Below, piece after piece: positions 60,558-64,000 of a stretch of 64,000 bases of DNA. The translations under genes and the position numbers were made by a program. The first letter of the stretch is position 1. Each line of letters begins with the position of its first letter. The stretch covers positions 128,565,749 to 128,629,748 of the forward strand of contig NC_092860.1 in assembly GCF_032062135.1 (NCBI RefSeq), read 5' to 3'. Source of the DNA: Pyxicephalus adspersus. Lineage: Eukaryota; Chordata; Amphibia; Anura; Pyxicephalidae. Below the pieces are notes generated by a model. The model saw only the letters and a program-made list of their open reading frames with translations, searched no databases and had not been told where the DNA came from.

Positions 60558-60825
60558 CAGTGTTTCCTGACCTATTTAACATGATGGACCCACTAAATAA
60601 CTTTCAGGTCTCCAGGGAACCTCTTCTATAATTACTATATCCACAGCTCACTGTACATTAATGTGGTCAGTAGGAAGAATAGCTTTACATTGCTGGCCTT
60701 TAGGGATAATGTCACCCTTACAGATAGCCAAAAAGATGAAAACTGACCTGAGTGTCACAAACTACTCATTGTACAAGGAACCCCTAGGAACCTCTGGAGG
60801 AATTCTGGTTTAGAGGTAGAGACCA
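60558..60825 (+). mobile_element. hAT-like repeat (family J), nearly complete
   Basis: Begins CAGTGTTTCCTGACC and ends near GGAATTCTGGTTTAGAGG, the complement of a CTCTAAACCAGAATTCC-type end. The flanks CATTTTAG and CATTTTGC agree at six of eight bases, so a worn 8-bp target duplication is likely. Related copies lie at 21738-21965 and, inverted and interrupted, at 62162-63054. Confidence 0.75.
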
Positions 60826-61204
60826 CATTTTGCAGTGGTTCATTGAGACAACTGTGTGGCTACACATTTTTGCAGATAAAAATATCAGTTTTCTACCGAA
60901 AATTGGTTGATTCGTGCTGACAGTCTGCAATAGGTGCTGGGGAATTTTTTTTAATAGCGTAGTATGGTTGAATATTGTGTTGTATCATGTTGTCACAATA
61001 TAATGATTCTTGTCTACAGATAAAAACGAATTTATTGATTTTTATTAAGTACATAACTAAACTAAAGGTTGTTTTGTACATTTGTCCAGAGTTCTGCTTT
61101 AGATGGAGAACTGGGAAACTATTACATTTGTCCTTTTATAACCGGAGCATTCATGTAAAACTTTTTAATGTAACTTACCTTGTTCGTGCCACCCTCTAAG
61201 TTGT
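60826..61204. other. Unannotated stretch
   Basis: Nothing supported. Confidence 0.6.
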
Positions 61205-61400
61205 GAAACAATTTGCCTATTTGAGTTAATAAGAATCTGTAAAACAGTTTGGTTCCTGACTCTGCAGCCTTCAAATATGAAGATGTCTAGAAGTTGCTGT
61301 AATTTTGAAAAGCACTGCAGTAAGATTCTAATTACAGACTGTGGGATATCTGCACTCTCGTTAATAAAGCAAAATTAATGCAGCTATAATGTCAAGCTTT
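61205..61400. other. Candidate conserved non-coding element (hypothesis)
   Basis: Unique-looking, with AGCACTGCAGTAAGATTC, CTAATTACAGACTG and GCAAAATTAATGCAGC. No open frame and no simple repeat. Confidence 0.22.
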
Positions 61401-62161
61401 TCAACTTGGAAGGGTGATGGATGATCTGGAATTTGTTTATCAAAAGTAAACAAGTGCCATTTGTGGAAATGTTCTCACTGAGTCAAGGAGATGAGATAAA
61501 AAGCCTGAAATAGTTATCCACTGTGATCCAATGTACCGTATAAGGAATGAAAAACATAAAGGCTTTTATGGAAGGAAAAAAAGGGAATAGATGAAACTGG
61601 GTTGTGATCTGGGATGTTAGGTATTAAATAAACTTATTATTAAATTGTTGAAATGAAAATCTATTAAATATGCTAAGCTTTTATGTATTTTTATATCATG
61701 GATTTTGTTCATATATATATTCATGTATTTGTGTATGCGATTCATTATTCATTTGGGTGCTTCTGACCCTTCCTTGTCCTACCATGCTAAACCACATCTT
61801 ACCGTGTAATACTGTACAATGGCGCTTCCCTAGCCACAGCTGAGTTTTTTAAGACAAAAAGGAATTTTGTACAATTAAACTTTTTGGAAAAAACGTTTGC
61901 TTATAGTAACCAATCAAATTTAATTTTCTAAAAAAGCAAGTTACGATAGGCCCATAACCTTTATTTGCACACTCACATGCTGGTATAATGAGTTAAAGCA
62001 CATGTTTACCATGAATTTACTTGAATCAACTAAGCAAATGCAGGAGAACATTATTTTTTATGTTGTGCACAATTAGGTATTAGTATATACTAAGTTAATG
62101 TATCATCAGTTAGTTCACTAAACCAATGAAATAATAACTTTACAAAATTAGTTTCCCCTAC
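61401..62161. other. Unannotated AT-rich stretch
   Basis: Nothing supported. Confidence 0.6.
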
Positions 62162-62230
62162 TCCATTGTTTCTTAACCATGACTCTGTGGAACCCTGGGG
62201 TCTCTCGAGAGACTGTTGGGGGTTCCTTCA

Positions 62231-62287
62231 ACACTAGGAAATGCCTGTAACACTAGGAAATGCCTGTAACACTAGGAAATGCCTGTA
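62231..62287. repeat. Tandem repeat, 3 x 19 bp, inside the family J element
   Basis: ACACTAGGAAATGCCTGTA repeated three times without any change, at 62231, 62250 and 62269. Confidence 0.97.
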
Positions 62288-62456
62288 ATATTGCTCAGTC
62301 TCACTTCTTTGTTGTCTTTTTACGTTTTGTTTAAAAATGACTAAATTCAATAAATTGAAAAAATGTGCCACTCAGAATAGTTTAATGGACACAAATGTCA
62401 TTTTTGGCTATCCCACTGACCACCATACTAATATACTGTGAGCTGTGGATATAGTA

Positions 62457-62961
62457 CAGTAGTCCCCGAGTTAGAGACATGCGACATACGGACGCTTCCT
62501 AGATATGAATGGGGCTTCCCTGCTTGCTGTGTGCAGGATGGAGGCTTGATGGGGGGAAGAGGAAGTTTGCATGACTTGCAGAAGAAATGTTTTGCTAAAC
62601 ACAGCTGAGGTTGTGGGTGATCTTAAGAGTGGAGCTGACCTGTAACATCTTGTAACTCTTTAATGACCAAGACAAACAACTTTTAAATGCAGACAAACTC
62701 TGCAGTTGTTTCCTTTTCCATATCAAAGCACACGTTGCTCCAGAAGTTAATGAATGTCTAGGCTCCATAAAGTGAAAATGTGATTAGCTCACGGTGAGGA
62801 TTTTATACAGTAACTGACACCTCACTGCCTAATAATATGTTGAGACAAACATCTGTCCTAATTGCATTAATAAAATAATGTATTTGTTCTGACATACATA
62901 CAAATTCAACTTAAAGACAAACCTACAGTCCCTATCTTCTATGTAACCCGGGGACTAGCTG
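62457..62961. mobile_element. Mariner/Tigger-type MITE, 505 bp, TA-flanked, nested
   Basis: Begins CAGTAGTCCCCGAGTTAG and ends with the complement of CAGCTAGTCCCCGGGTTAC, an imperfect terminal inverted repeat. TA is present on both sides (62455-62456 and 62962-62963), as expected for Tc1/mariner-superfamily insertion. It splits the family J element between its ACAGCTCACAG-type and AGGGAACCCC-type blocks, so it inserted later. It has no transposase frame. Confidence 0.85.
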
Positions 62962-63054
62962 TATTTATTACAGGGGTTCCCTGAGAACCTGAAATTTATT
63001 TCTAGGGTTTTCCCCATGTTAAAAAGGTCAAGAAAGACTGCTGTAATCCATTGT

Positions 63055-64000
63055 CAAGTCTTTAACCAGTGCATGGTAACCCGTACTAACTTACCAAACA
63101 TTTGTTACAGGTTATATTTATAAATCAAAACACCATAAATAAAATTATTCAGCAGCAGTATGAATCACAGTGACAGGAGAAGAAAGCACTTGGTGATTAT
63201 TTTCTTTCTGACATTATCACCTAATGGCAAACTATATTTATTTTTTTGAATTTTTGTATAGCAGAACTCCAGACATAAGAACTCATCTCTACCAACAGAC
63301 AAAGCAAAGCACAAGGGTTCAGATATTAAACCTGAATGCAAAGGAATAATAGTGGTTAGTCAACAATTCATTGCTCAAAGTTTATAAAATACAAAGAAGG
63401 CCTGCTGCTTTCATGCTATGTATTTGGTGTAATGGAACACATTTAAAGAAAGGGGCATTCTTTAGCTCTAAAAAGCGGTAAGAGGATGTACTACTATTTT
63501 GTATTTATTGTTTGATATATTGTACTGTTTTTGTTCAAGGCTGAAATACTGGATTCCATACTTAGCAGGTACTCTAACTTGATGAGTTTTTATGTTTCCT
63601 TATAAATGCAGAGCTTTCTCTGCATGTTCTGGTTTCTTCTCACTACCCTCTGTAACTAATATTCTATACACTTATATTAAAGAAGTTGGTTGCAAACATC
63701 TGAATTTGTGCTACTTTTAAATTTGTTTCTGATGTGATATTAGCTTTTATTATCGTACTGTTTTAACATATAATACAAAATGTTTCCTTGTAGCTGACAG
63801 TTAAATATATTAGCTATATTGTTTATTATTGTAACATCCAATTCAATGGCGAATCAAGCCCGTGATCAGCAGTAATACAGTAACTGTAACATGTAAACTA
63901 TGATAGTTAGAAATCAATAATCACTAGTAGCTACAATATTAAATAAAGAAATTGTAATTAGTTTCTTCTTACACTCTGGGACTCCTAACAGAAGCACATC
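63055..64000. other. Unannotated AT-rich stretch to the window end
   Basis: No supported gene, RNA gene or repeat boundary. Confidence 0.6.

Larger units (their letters stand above)
62162..63054 (-). mobile_element. hAT-like element (family J), interrupted by a TA-flanked MITE
   Basis: Read on the minus strand it starts CAGCAGTCTTTCTTGACC, goes through AACATGG, TTTCAGGTTCTCAGGGAACC and, after the interruption, TATCCACAGCTCAC and GGTGGTCAGTGGGATAGCC. It ends near GGGTTCCACAGAGTCATGG and TTAAGAAA. This order matches the copy at 60558-60825. TCCATTGT at 62162-62169 and 63047-63054 may be the 8-bp target duplication. The terminal bases are worn, so this border is tentative. Without the inserted MITE the element is about 370 bp. 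Confidence 0.75.

Overview
The window reads as AT-rich vertebrate nuclear DNA with no protein-coding gene, exon series, rRNA or tRNA gene that I can support. The longest open frames are about 130 codons. They have no family resemblance, and several run across transposons or assembly gaps. Two runs of N (24145-24624 and 56723-57315) show it is a scaffold from a draft assembly. The dominant repeat family is a palindromic element of 150-230 bp with GGGCCTGATTTATTAAAG-like ends. Together with a tRNA-headed SINE family it looks, from memory, like the repeats of frogs, probably a ranoid frog. I could not run a repeat-library search, so the host assignment is an inference.

Layout. 1-8 kb: a (TA)n-rich minisatellite, two SINE-related copies, half of a second palindromic element (family B) and an old three-unit tandem repeat at 7301-7655. 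8-22 kb: palindromic family A copies, a 754-bp non-autonomous hAT element with an exact 8-bp target duplication (13846-14599) and a 133-bp hAT MITE, also with an exact duplication (21266-21398). 22-32 kb: family B, family A, a 498-bp hAT element with an exact 8-bp duplication (29751-30248) and a 329-bp TA-flanked mariner-like MITE (31522-31850). 32-50 kb: two related GC-richer hAT-like copies in opposite orientation, three (TA)n tracts, a run of 22 G and two family A copies. 50-56 kb: a GC-richer repeat block that includes a head-to-head array of about 175-bp units (54490-55125) and a 4 x 34 bp tandem repeat. 56-64 kb: further family A and B copies and a nested pair, in which a 505-bp TA-flanked MITE sits inside a hAT-like element (62162-63054).

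Between the repeats lie long unique AT-rich stretches with many homeodomain-type TAATTA/ATTA sites. Some could be conserved non-coding regulatory DNA of a gene desert or a long intron, but this can only be decided by alignment to other genomes. The genuine signal here is transposon archaeology: target-site duplications, nesting and foldback structures. I found no sign of a new enzymatic or defence system.
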